Origin: Apoda limacodes
Lineage: Eukaryota; Arthropoda; Insecta; Lepidoptera; Limacodidae
Length of the DNA stretch: 64,000 nucleotides
Direction: 5' to 3'
Assembly: GCA_946406115.1 (NCBI GenBank)
Contig: OX291542.1
Location: 1,574,959-1,638,958 of the forward strand
Program-made: the position numbers and the translations under genes
Part shown: positions 10,320-18,738 of the stretch, in pieces
How the letters are laid out: every line of letters begins with the position of its first letter
Position numbering within the stretch: position 1 is the stretch's first letter
The notes under the pieces: model-generated
What the model saw: only the letters and a program-made list of their open reading frames with translations
What the model was told of the DNA's origin: nothing
The model's database searches: none

Positions 10320-10712
10320 CCGATAGCCGAATATTCGGCAAAAGTATTCGGCCAGCGCGTAATCTCTCTCTTCCACACCGCGCCACCCGCCCGCATGTAC
10401 ATCATATCGCTACCACGCCGCGCTGCGTGTTTTGAAATGTTTAGTTTGGTGCTCATAGTAAATACAACCATTTTCTTTTTTTAAAAGTTAATTTGTGCAA
10501 AATTATGGCCTCTAAAAAGAACTCACCTATAGTACGGAAGTTGATAATGCATGATTATTTTATTGATTACAAGAAAATAGATTATTATGTAGAAAAAAAA
10601 CAATCTTTTTATTTTGCCAATCATCCTACTACAACAAAAAATCTGAAGTATGCGGCAGAAAGGGATAAAAGACGCCAAATAGGCCGAATACCGAATAGTA
10701 GCTGAATATACA
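10320..10712 (+). mobile_element. Dispersed element B, copy 2, BED-like relic
   Basis: This is the better copy of the repeat at 535-900. It encodes a 68-residue frame starting MASKKNSPIVRKL at 10505, with TTTKNLKY near the end. The pattern of SP..(W) at the start and a TT.NLK..H-like end recalls a zf-BED domain of hAT transposases, but the zinc-ligand Cys and His residues are not present. The BED reading is therefore only an inference. Both edges carry GCCGAAT/ATTCGGC motifs in opposite orientation (10327-10355 and 10680-10698), suggesting short inverted ends. Confidence 0.5.
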
Positions 10713-10797
10713 AGCCTAATTTTGAAGTATATAGAAAACATCAACATATATGCAAAACATATACAAAACCTAAGCCAGCTAAAGGAAGCTTTCTAAG

Positions 10798-10905
10798 AAT
10801 TTACCTATTAAAAAAGCTTTCTTAGGGCGGCTTATTTTTTGTGTAGTTTAGTCAGGCTACTCACTCGGCGATAGTAGGTAGGTAGGTACCTATAATATTT
10901 TTCGA
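10798..10905 (+). repeat. Direct repeat, left copy, flanking THAP-like exon
   Basis: The segment shares TTTACCTATTAA, AAGCTTTCTTAG, CGGCTTA and TTTAGTCAGGC with 11363-11495. The two copies are in direct orientation about 560 bp apart and bracket the THAP-like exon. No LTR end motifs or primer-binding site are evident. Confidence 0.75.
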
Positions 10906-11055
10906 CGCAGCCATGACCCGCAGGACTCAGCACAAAATCACAAGACTGCTATAAACCACTGGAGGTGCACGTGTCGTCTGTCATCGCCACCCGTGCGTAC
11001 TCACTCGCGTATTCTATCTATTTCATTCCTTCGTTTAAAAAAATACTATACTAAA

Positions 11056-11153
11056 ATGATAGAAATAAAATGGAATCCAAGATTGTGCCTTGCATATGGA
11101 TGCTTAAATGGCAATAAAAAGAACCATTTCTCCCTATCTAAAGATGTCGAAAG
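11056..11153 (+). CDS. THAP-type zinc finger first half, exon-like
   Basis: An ATG at 11056 starts MIEIKWNPRLCLAYGCLNGN and continues KKNHFSLSKDVER before the donor AG|GTAAAG at 11153/11154 (phase 2). C-x2-AYGC-x-N followed by H-F-x(n)-KD-x-ER is the start of a THAP domain, a DNA-binding zinc finger found in host regulators and in P-type transposases. No second exon with the W and C..H part was found downstream. It lies on the strand opposite to the ZAD gene, inside its second intron, between direct repeats. A transposase relic is more likely than a host gene. Confidence 0.5.
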
Positions 11154-11362
11154 GTAAAGGTGTTGATAAATAGGTAAGTACAATTGATATATTAGAATAG
11201 TAGTATTGTTTTGTAGTAGTATTGATCGTAATATCGTACAGTATCGTGATATAAATTTATCTTAAAACAAATATTTAAACAATGAAAAAAGAATAGGTAG
11301 TATCTATTCATCGGACGCAGACGGAGCCGTGGGCATAACTTAGTATTTAATAAAAAATGTCT

Positions 11363-11495
11363 TAATTTACCTATTAATAAAGCTTTCTTAGTTCGGCTTA
11401 GTTTCTGTGTAATTTAGTCAGGCCTCTCACTAAGCGATAGTAGGTACCATGTCATAAACTATAAGTAAAATATGTACTATAATATCTTTCGACAT
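11363..11495 (+). repeat. Direct repeat, right copy, flanking THAP-like exon
   Basis: This partner of 10798-10905 has near-identical AAGCTTTCTTAG, TTTAGTCAGGC and GCGATAGTAGGTA blocks. It ends in a decayed stretch after CTTTCGACATCC. Confidence 0.75.
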
Positions 11496-11574
11496 CCTTA
11501 GATGTATATATATATGTATGATGGTTATTGGATTATATTTATTGCCACTCAATTATACATATTAGGTATGTTTG

Positions 11575-11850
11575 GTAAAGATAAGCAATGACGCATCGAC
11601 AATCACTTGGTTTGACATTGACCTTGGTTCGCTGGAACGCACGGTGCCGTGCAAATAGTTCAGTTCAGTCTTTGCCGCAGGTTGGAAGGGACACTCGTAT
11701 ATAGCGTTCTGTAGTGTGTTTGATCGCTTTGGAGTTTTAAGAAGAATTTTTTAAAAGTCAGTACTGTCCGCATACTAATTAAATACCGCATTCGATCGGA
11801 AATACCAACGTCGTGGTATTGAAGCAAGTTTAGTAAATTCATAGTGCAAA
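11575..11850 (+). repeat. Dispersed repeat C, copy 1
   Basis: The segment is related to 43935-44130. Shared blocks are TAAGC.ATGACGCA, TTTG.TA/TTGACATT and the stretch around CCAACGTCGTGGTAT followed by GA.GC.AGTTT..T.AAATTCA. The second copy is a discrete insertion with a 7-bp target duplication, so this is probably a mobile element of unknown class. No coding frame was found. Confidence 0.6.
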
Positions 11851-12785
11851 TCAGTAGATTACCAGTATGATTTGACCAGCCTCTGGATCTGGATAGCTAG
11901 ATGGAGCATCATTAGTACCAGTTCCTGAACCGCCACTGCGATGCATTCAGTTTTAATTACCAGTCTTGTCTATTTTTAAGCAGATTCCTAATATTTTTAA
12001 GTAAGTTTCCTTCCCTTAGAGTAGACTCCTCCATGGACGACATAAACACAGACCGATGCCTAGGTTACTAGTCTACTACTCGACCAACAGCGCTATAAGG
12101 TAAGTGATAGAATTACGTACATGGACTGTATAACAAAGTAAGTAGCTACAATATCTAATAAGTATTTAAAAAGAAAGTAAAAAGGTAGCTTTGAGTAGTC
12201 TAACAAACTTTTCCATTCCGGTGGTTGAACATCAAAACTACAATTGACATTTCAAAATGCTTGTGAAATTAAGCGACAGAAGTGACTTACACCGGTTTAG
12301 TTGCACTGTAGATACGCGCGACGAATGCATCGACTTGTGCCAGTGATTATCTCAACTATATACAAATAAAAGAAACTGACTGGCTGTCTGACCAACCAAC
12401 CGATCATCCAGAGGGACCTCAAGTGGGAAAACAGTGGGAAATAAGTTAAGCCAGCTAATTCATATTATTATTCACTTTTTGTCTATTATATTATTTCAAA
12501 ATTATAAATATTGTTTTACTTATTAAGTCTAATGTTATTTAAATTTTGTCTAATTACGCCAACGAAATAACTGATGTAAATATTACTAACCATGTTCCCA
12601 TGGAAGTGATGTATGTCTTATATAAGAATAAATGTCTTTAATCCTTATTAAGGCATTGGAGTGATGGAAAACAAAGTTTTTTAAGAAAAATACATTATGT
12701 GTAAAAACTGCTAATTGGGGCATTTGGACAAAGGACGATTAAGCAACAAATTGTTGTTATCTGGATTAAACATTTAAATGCTTAC

Positions 12786-12899
12786 CAAATATTTAACCAG
12801 ATTTTCATGTGCCACTTTTGCTTGTTTTTTAAATTTAGTAAATTTGTGCAACACAGCAGCACACTCCCAACAAAACATCGGTACTTGATTGATAGGTCC
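12786..12899 (-). CDS. ZAD gene exon 2, second half of ZAD
   Basis: The exon runs from acceptor CTGTTCCAG (ends 12900) to donor TTG|GTAAGC (12785), 114 nt, phase 0 at both ends. It encodes 38 residues containing PMFCWECAAVLHKFTKFKKQ. CWEC, followed by a hydrophobic-x-K-x-F-K-x-Q helix, is the C-terminal half of the lepidopteran-type ZAD fold, which binds zinc with two CxxC pairs. The first pair is in exon 1. ZADs mediate dimerisation of insect transcription factors. The match of both motif and phase to exon 1 makes this a confident exon. Confidence 0.82.
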
Positions 12900-14099
12900 C
12901 TGGAACAGATTAGTTTATTAATCAAACTTAATGCCAAATTGTTTAAGATTATAGGAACACATGGTAAATCTTATCACAATTTAGTCTTACCATTACAATT
13001 TAGTCTTACCTATAAACACAGACTCAAACACTAAAGTACCTTTAAGGAGGACTTTCTAACTATCATATAAACTAATTTTCTTTAGAATTCTCTGTTACTA
13101 AGATCTAAGCTGCAAAGGATGTGGCAAGTAAGAATATTACAGATAATGATATCAGAATTTTCTCAGGTAGCTCCTTTATACTCACAGCTCTTGATGGTAA
13201 CACAATTAACTCAGGACTACTAATTGAATATAACTAAGCAATACAGGTAATATTGTGCACTAACAAGGGTACTTCTTGATGGATAAGGGGACATAATAGC
13301 TCACAGGTAAATGACAAACTAGCTTGCAGCAATGTTGGTCACTGGTTGAGCATCTGGAGGAAACTAGGCTTGTTGCTGTAGCTGGCCATCAGCTTACACA
13401 CAAAGCCACCATGTATAAGTGACAAGTGCAAAAATTAGAAAATCACAAAAAGAAATAAGATATGAGTGCAGCACATTCTTTAATTAGATATTTTTTGACT
13501 TTCTTTCACTTTAGTCGATCAGTCTTAAACAATAGCTGCAATACTGAGAGTAACATTATTAGAGATATGATGAAATGAAAAAGTCTGTATAGAACTATTA
13601 ACCCAAAAAATCATTGTATTACTTAAACTTAAACAAGTTTGTTGTTTAATTAATTGGCTGTTTATGGATCAGTGCTGATCACATCACTTTTGCCAACGCA
13701 TGAATAGTGGCATGATTTCAATCAGCAGTTTTACTCCTGAAATTTTTGACTAATGAATTAGAAAAAGGAAGCACTAACAACTTGATAAACACCTTTCTGG
13801 GTATGTGTTACCGGCTAAAATACCCACTTTCACCCAGATCAATGCAAATACTCAACAAACTATACGCCATCATAAAAATTGCCTAAAATTATCCAGTACT
13901 TAGTCGACTGTTATGGATACAGTTGGAGTCCTTATTAATCTTTCTTTTGTCCATGTCCATACAGTCATTTTGATAGTGATTTGGCACTCCATAACAGGTT
14001 CTACACACTTGTCTCATTACACAGTTTAATTATAATTGTTACATTCCGAAATACAGGAAGGATAAAATAAATGAGAAAAAATACCTCTAGAATTTTGTA

Positions 14100-14105
14100 T
14101 TTATT
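14100..14105 (-). terminator. Poly(A) signal AATAAA for alternative last exon
   Basis: AATAAA on the minus strand lies about 52 nt downstream of the stop codon at 14157, a normal distance for a very short 3' UTR. Confidence 0.6.
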
Positions 14106-14156
14106 TACACAAGGCTAATTTCAAAAGGTTTCAAAATGATTAGAACTGTAAATTAA

Positions 14157-14282
14157 TTACAAGTAGGTAATGTCAGTCGGTGGTGAAAGTGGAGTTGCAG
14201 ACATTCCGAGCCCAGCATGAGTCTTTTTTGTAATTCGTATTTGATCACAAAATTTGGTAAACATTGTGAGGAAATCTGCATT
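14157..14282 (-). CDS. Alternative terminal exon of ZAD gene (or other gene)
   Basis: A 126-nt open stretch follows the acceptor TTTTTAACAG (AG at 14284-14283) and ends in TAA at 14157, with a poly(A) signal close by. It encodes 41 residues beginning NADFLTMFTKFCDQIRITKK and ending PLSPPTDITYL. Phase 0 fits the donor of exon 1 at 14514, only 231 nt upstream. Splicing there would give a 90-residue protein with half a ZAD (one CxxC pair). Alternatively it is the last exon of a different gene. No homology is recognised. Confidence 0.55.
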   Translation of the reverse strand, partial: NADFLTMFTKFCDQIRITKKTHAGLGMSATPLSPPTDITYL

Positions 14283-14339
14283 CTGTTAAAAATGTGTTTT
14301 TAAACGTATGTGGAGTCCTACATCGCAGGCCTTTACATG

Positions 14340-14470
14340 ATGTAGGTATATGTTCCAAACCGCCTTCGCCACAGGTGACGGTTAGGTTGGGGTGTACAAC
14401 TACAAAAGGGGGCGCTGAGGGAAACAAAATTTTTTCGCGACGTTTTTCCTTCGCGCCCCCTTTTAGCTAC
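14340..14470. repeat. GC-rich hairpin repeat inside ZAD intron
   Basis: AAAGGGGGCGC at about 14405 pairs with GCGCCCCCTTT at about 14453, an 11-bp perfect stem around a 38-nt loop. Similar GGGGGCGCT / GCGCCCCCTTA blocks mark the hAT element end at 22230-22260, so this may be a fragment of a related TIR element. Confidence 0.6.
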
Positions 14471-14513
14471 TCTGACCAATGGTTACAACGAAGTAGATGG
14501 CTTTTAAACTTAC

Positions 14514-14660
14514 AAATGGGTGTAGAATTTGGGAAAAAAACCATTTACTATCCTCTTCAACTAATAGAATTAACTTTCGGTCGACGCTTAAGCAACCTTC
14601 GCAAACAGTGTCTGGTGGAACAATAATTATTTCTAAGCTCATCATATGATCGGTTTCCAT
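14514..14660 (-). CDS. ZAD gene exon 1, start codon and first half of ZAD
   Basis: ATG at 14660 opens 49 codons ending at donor TTT|GTAAGT (14514/14513), phase 0. The sequence PPDTVCEGCLSVDRKL carries the first CxxC zinc pair of a ZAD (C20, C23) with the following Arg and a hydrophobic segment (SKWFFSQILHPF). An overlapping upstream ATG in another frame (AATTTATGAATGG) could weaken initiation. Spliced to exon 2 this yields a ZAD with all four cysteines. The product is probably a nuclear DNA-binding or architectural protein, inferred from the family. Confidence 0.8.
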
Positions 14661-14979
14661 TCATAAATTTTAAGAGATATGTAATTTATCCCGATCAAAG
14701 TTGTTTTGATTTGTTTATTTGTTTACATTTTTTTTTTCTATTAATTTAGGTATTGGCTATGAGCCATCACCCTATACATAGTTATGTAACAAAATATAGA
14801 AAAAAAAACAAGAATATACGAAGATACATTACATCACAACAGCAATCAAAATTGAGACCACATAGAAAACCGAACATGACGTTACGACTTACATAAATAA
14901 CTACTAGAAAACAACTTTACAATACACAAATAAAAATTGAACTAAGAAGAAGAGAGAAAAAAAAAGTATTAAATTAATA

Positions 14980-15300
14980 ATCTATTATACAATAATTCAA
15001 ATTCTGCCAATTGTATTTAAAAAAAAAACAAAAATTGCAGGATATATGATACGGAATTTTTACAATTTTAACATCATAAGGAATAATTCTGTTTTTTAAT
15101 AAACCTTGACAAACTTTTAAAAATAACAATCGTAATGAAATTGCGGAACACAAAAAATAGATGATGAAGGTCGCAAGTATCCTGGTTGGAGTATATACAA
15201 TTAGCATTATTATTATATCTTATCGAGCCAAATGAAATGGTAATCTGCAGTGGCCTATTCTGATTCTGCTTAGAGTAGTGAAAAAATCTCTGGGACAATA
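14980..15300 (-). mobile_element. Possible LINE C-terminal remnant
   Basis: The minus frame contains PLQITISFGSIRYNN, then DTCDLHHLFFVFRNF. The C..HHLF pattern resembles the Cys/His-rich C-terminal tail of some LINE polyproteins. A simple ACA/ATA-rich run lies at 15300-15320. The evidence is weak; it could be unrelated sequence. The flanks 14700-14980 and 15320-15900 are AT-rich with no gene seen. Confidence 0.3.
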
Positions 15301-15954
15301 CAACAACAATAACAACAACAAAATCCTTATTTCATCGTCTTTAAGTAACATAGATTTAACAGTATTTGAAACCCCCTATTAAGTATAAAATACCTGTGCT
15401 AGGATATTTCGCTCTTCCATATATTATACTTTACATTACTAAGATATTGTAAATTAAGTAATTTTACTTAGTTAAGCATAGCTGTTTACAAATATTAAAA
15501 GGTTTTAAATATGTGAATTAAAATATGTGTGCATATGTAATGGTGAGTGTGTGAGTGTGAGTCTTCGTGTTCGGAGGGTGAGTGTGAAATTAGTTTCATT
15601 TTAGATATGCAATATTATTTTATTTTAGCAGTGAACACAAATTAATTAATTTAAATAAAGCCTCGTTCTCGTCATAGTTTAACAATAGTACCCACTTCAT
15701 TAGAGTTACTTTGCAGATGCAAAAAATCATTAGATATATGTTGAGAGTTTTATAGATTTTTTATTTTATAATACAAAAATTTTGACTGCGCAGTATACTA
15801 TCTTGTTTCAAAAGCTGTATTTACTTTTTGCTTAATTCTAACAATATCATTTCCTCTAGTGTAATGTTATTACATTCAACGACACTGCTCGCTTTCGTAC
15901 ATGTACATACATGTACATAGACGAAGTTTACGGCCGGAAGTTACATCACAATTG

Positions 15955-16260
15955 AATGTACGGGAAACTTCTAGAACAAAAGCGGCGGAGTGAATGATAC
16001 TAAGACGTGTGTACCAATCAATTTCTCCACAAGCGAAATTTTGACATTCCCAGAAATTTTGAAGAACGGCTTGACCAATCGGCGAACTCGAAATTGCAAG
16101 CGGCCATTGATTGGTCAACCAAATACGCGTCACATAGCGGAAGCAGTGACTGACACACTCATTGAAGCGAGCCCTTCTATAAAAATCATCGCAGGCTCAG
16201 CGCTAGCGCAGTATTTTTGAAATCGTCGTTGGAGAAACAAAAATAGAAGAAAGGGGCCTC
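15955..16260 (+). promoter_or_regulatory. Heat-shock-type promoter-like island
   Basis: In order along the plus strand are an HSE (15963), a CCAAT box (16014), degenerate GAA/TTC repeats (16048-16068), a CCAAT box (16075), an inverted CCAAT box (16110) and TATAAAAA at 16178-16185. An initiator-like GCAGTA sits about 30 bp further on, at 16207. The arrangement resembles an insect hsp promoter and 5' leader. No chaperone coding sequence follows; 16260-16500 contains only short frames. It may therefore be an orphaned or retroposed promoter. Confidence 0.45.
15963..15977. promoter_or_regulatory. Perfect three-unit heat-shock element
   Basis: GGAAACTTCTAGAAC fits nGAAnnTTCnnGAAn exactly, the binding site for a heat-shock factor trimer. 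It lies about 215 bp upstream of a TATA box and is followed by several CCAAT/ATTGG motifs (16014, 16075, 16110). Confidence 0.6.
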
Positions 16261-16677
16261 ACTCTGCCCAAATTAAAAATCAGAGGTCAACAAACTTGGA
16301 AGGATCAGTTATCTGTACCGGACAGTGACCCCATACTTCGTACCGAAGCAATATCAGATGGTGGTGAAGGATAGCGACCCCGAGTTCCAGGCGCAACCCT
16401 GATCAGCTCGGCTCGGACATCTACGTTGTTTAGGTGGCATTCCTCCGATTCGTCATGACGTGATATCAGTATATCCTAGGCTGACCTAAATCTGCAATAT
16501 ACAGTGCCATTAGGTAGCGGGTAGAAAAAAAAGGTAATAAACCATTGTAAAGTGTTAAGTTAATCTAGGTCTTATAATAGAATTATATTTTAGATAAATT
16601 TGTTATTAGGAAAAAATTTAATAAATATGATTGTACCTAATGAATATTTTTTTAAAGTGTCTGTTCCAAAATACTAG

Positions 16678-16830
16678 CAACTTGAATATAGGCGAGAATC
16701 GAACCCACTATTATCTCATTCCTATATTCAAATTTGACGGCCGACGGAAGGGGTTGAGTCATGCTGACTAAGTGATAGCTAGCCGAGGCTTGGGTTCCAA
16801 TCCCAAACTAAACCGTTACATGTAAAACAT
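16678..16830. repeat. tRNA-like SINE fragment with two B-box motifs
   Basis: A hairpin pairs ACTTGAATATAGG (16679) with CCTATATTCAAAT (16720). Inside it, the minus strand reads GGGTTCGATTCTC, a B-box-like motif. Downstream on the plus strand, TTGGGTTCCAATCCCAA at about 16791 forms a perfect T-arm-like stem-loop. No complete cloverleaf is seen, so it is not called a tRNA gene. Confidence 0.4.
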
Positions 16831-16929
16831 TTTAGGGTCATATTCAAGTGTTTTATGGCGATTTAGAACCAAATTTAGAATAATTAGTTTTCTGACTGAA
16901 ATAATATTGGTATTTGAGTAGATTGTTGA

Positions 16930-18030
16930 ATATCTGTATGGTTTAAACTACATTACTTTGAGTAATAATCTTTTTGCTCTCTGGAGATCTAGAAATTTTG
17001 TTTTAGTAGTTCCTTCCCATACATGTAAAGAATAAGAAAAACAGATTGTGCCAATGCAAATTATATTTGATTAAGCAAGTCGTGTGGAGCTACATGTCTC
17101 AAAAGTTTAAATATGTATATTAGTTTTCTAGTTCTAGTTTTTAGCAGTTTCAGGTGTGCATACCATGACAGACTTTGGTCAATAATTACACCTAAATATT
17201 TAGTTGTTTCTGCTTTTGTAATAAATGAACAATCACAGAGCGGGTCATTAATATTTGTTTTGGCAACATTAAGTGTCAAAAGATTTTGTTTAAGCCATTT
17301 GGATATTCTTTGAAGTCCATTTTCAGTTTTGTTTTTAACATCATTCCAAGATGTACCGGTAAGCGATGATGGTGTCAATTGCGTAAGAATAGATATGACC
17401 GTCTTTTATGTCTAGTTGACACAGGTAAATTATGTACGTCAACAATAAAGTAGGTCCTAATACGCTTCCCTGTGGGATACCATTATTAATAATCACATCC
17501 TTACTGACAACCTCCCCAATCCTAACCCTTTGTTTTCGTTTGTACAGGTAGTCAGTTAGCAGTGTAAGTGGGGTTACCCTTATACCGATGTTTTCTAGTT
17601 TGTGAACCAGGATAGGTACAGAGACTGTATCAAATGCCTTCTTAAGGTCTAAATGTACCGTCAGGCATTTTCGTCCCTTCTTTACATGACCAACAATAAG
17701 GTAACATAAATCTGTGGCAGCATCTTCGGTAGAAACTCCTTTTCTAAAACCATATTGTTGTTTAGAGATGATATTATATTTATTTAAGTAGGATAATAGT
17801 GGTAGTAATGGTAGTAGTAATTGTTGTCTATCATTAATAACTTTTTCCAATATCTTTGTAATCAATAACAATACTGAATCTGGTATGTAGTTATTAAGAT
17901 TATCTATGTCGCCAGTCTTGTAGACAGGAGTTACAATAGCTTTTTTAAGAATATCAGGAAAAATCCCCTTGATATGTAAAGATTGTGGACTGTATGAAAA
18001 CAAGGGAACGGGAAATAAAAAGGGGACCAA
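16930..18030 (-). mobile_element. Jockey-type LINE reverse transcriptase, degenerate
   Basis: The minus frame 18030-17341 carries KAIVTPVYKTGD, QQYGFRKGVSTEDA, LDLKKAFDTVS and GIPQGSVLGPTLL. The catalytic box is changed from YADD to YAIDT. The second frame, 17378-17061, continues with WLKQNLLTLNVAKT and TTKYLGVIIDQSLSW, and a decayed part runs to about 16930 (IYFALAQSV). The first catalytic Asp is lost and there is a frameshift near 17345, so the copy is inactive. The endonuclease part is absent. Confidence 0.9.
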
Positions 18031-18210
18031 CCTGGTTGGCCGGTGATCGTGCTTGTGTCCGGCTGTTACTGGTGGACTTTTTCACCTGTTTGGTTTTTCT
18101 AAATACTTCACTAGACTGTCTTAATAACTTTGCAGGTCACACTTTACTCATAAACTCGCGGTTTTGTATATAATCACATTTATTCGCGGAAAAACGATTC
18201 GGCATCCCTC

Positions 18211-18312
18211 TTGCGCGCGGACGTTCGGTGAAGAAGTTTTTTGTCTTTTGCAGGTTGTTAAGGATAAGATTTGGTAAAAGGTAGTACAGGACAGCTGACG
18301 ATAGATGGCGTC
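18211..18312 (+). repeat. Direct repeat D, copy 1 (about 105 bp)
   Basis: The stretch contains GGTGAAGAAGTTTTTT, CTTTTGCAGGTTGTT and GGTAAAAGGTAGTACAGGAC, and recurs at 18474-18574 with few changes. The copies are 263 bp apart, start to start. Related wording (TTTGCAGGT, GTGTCCGGCTGTTACTGGTG) at 18050-18140 suggests a larger decayed element. Confidence 0.85.
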
Positions 18313-18473
18313 ACTAACCCTGGGTAAAGCAAATATTTATCAAGTAACAAATAAATAGGATTAATATTGGTTTTGCATGTTTAAGAAATTAGTAAATATA
18401 TTGTCCCAACAAGGTGCGCTTTTTGACTTTAAGGTCGAAACTATATTATCTATTTCATCATGATCCGTGTCAA

Positions 18474-18574
18474 ATGCGCGTGGACGTTAGGTGAAGAAGT
18501 TTTTTCTTTTGCAGGTTGTTTAGGATAAAGTTTGGTAAAAGGTAGTACAGGACAGTTGACGATAGATGACATCA
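18474..18574 (+). repeat. Direct repeat D, copy 2
   Basis: Partner of 18211-18312, ending GACGATAGATGACATCAC where copy 1 has GACGATAGATGGCGTCAC. It lies just outside the truncated 3' end of the hAT element. Confidence 0.85.
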
Positions 18575-18738
18575 CCATTTCTCCCACCCTTGAAGCGGTG
18601 CCTTTAAAAAAAATATATCCTACACGGGGTTGTTGCATTTAAATTAAATTACAATGAAGTTTTCTGAACCAAGGAGCAGAATTACCTTTAATATTTTAAT
18701 AATCAAAAAGAAAAAAAAAGAAAAACGTTGATTAGTAT

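Larger units (their letters stand above)
8284..14660 (-). other. Gene span: split ZAD-domain protein
   Basis: Five exon-like pieces on the minus strand make up this locus: exon 1 14660-14514, exon 2 12899-12786, exon 3 9661-9245, exon 4 8487-8295 or 8284, and an alternative last exon 14282-14157. All junctions are phase 0 with GT-AG borders. Exons 1 to 4 joined give about 293 residues: an N-terminal ZAD (C20, C23, C59, C62), then an acidic and basic low-complexity tail. No C2H2 fingers are seen inside the window. They are either to the left, if exon 4 uses its internal donor, or absent. Introns are packed with repeats. Confidence 0.75.

Noticed and set aside
12019..12105. Exon-like stretch on the plus strand with CCCTTAG acceptor and AAG|GTAAGT donor
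   Set aside because: In the phase required to join the THAP-like exon it hits a stop; in the open frame it encodes no recognisable motif. Kept only as a curiosity.
14294..14626. 110-codon plus-strand frame
   Set aside because: Antisense to ZAD exon 1 and its intron; no motifs and no splice support.
16790..16815. tRNA gene (T-arm-like hairpin)
   Set aside because: Only a T-arm-like piece is present; acceptor and anticodon arms are missing.
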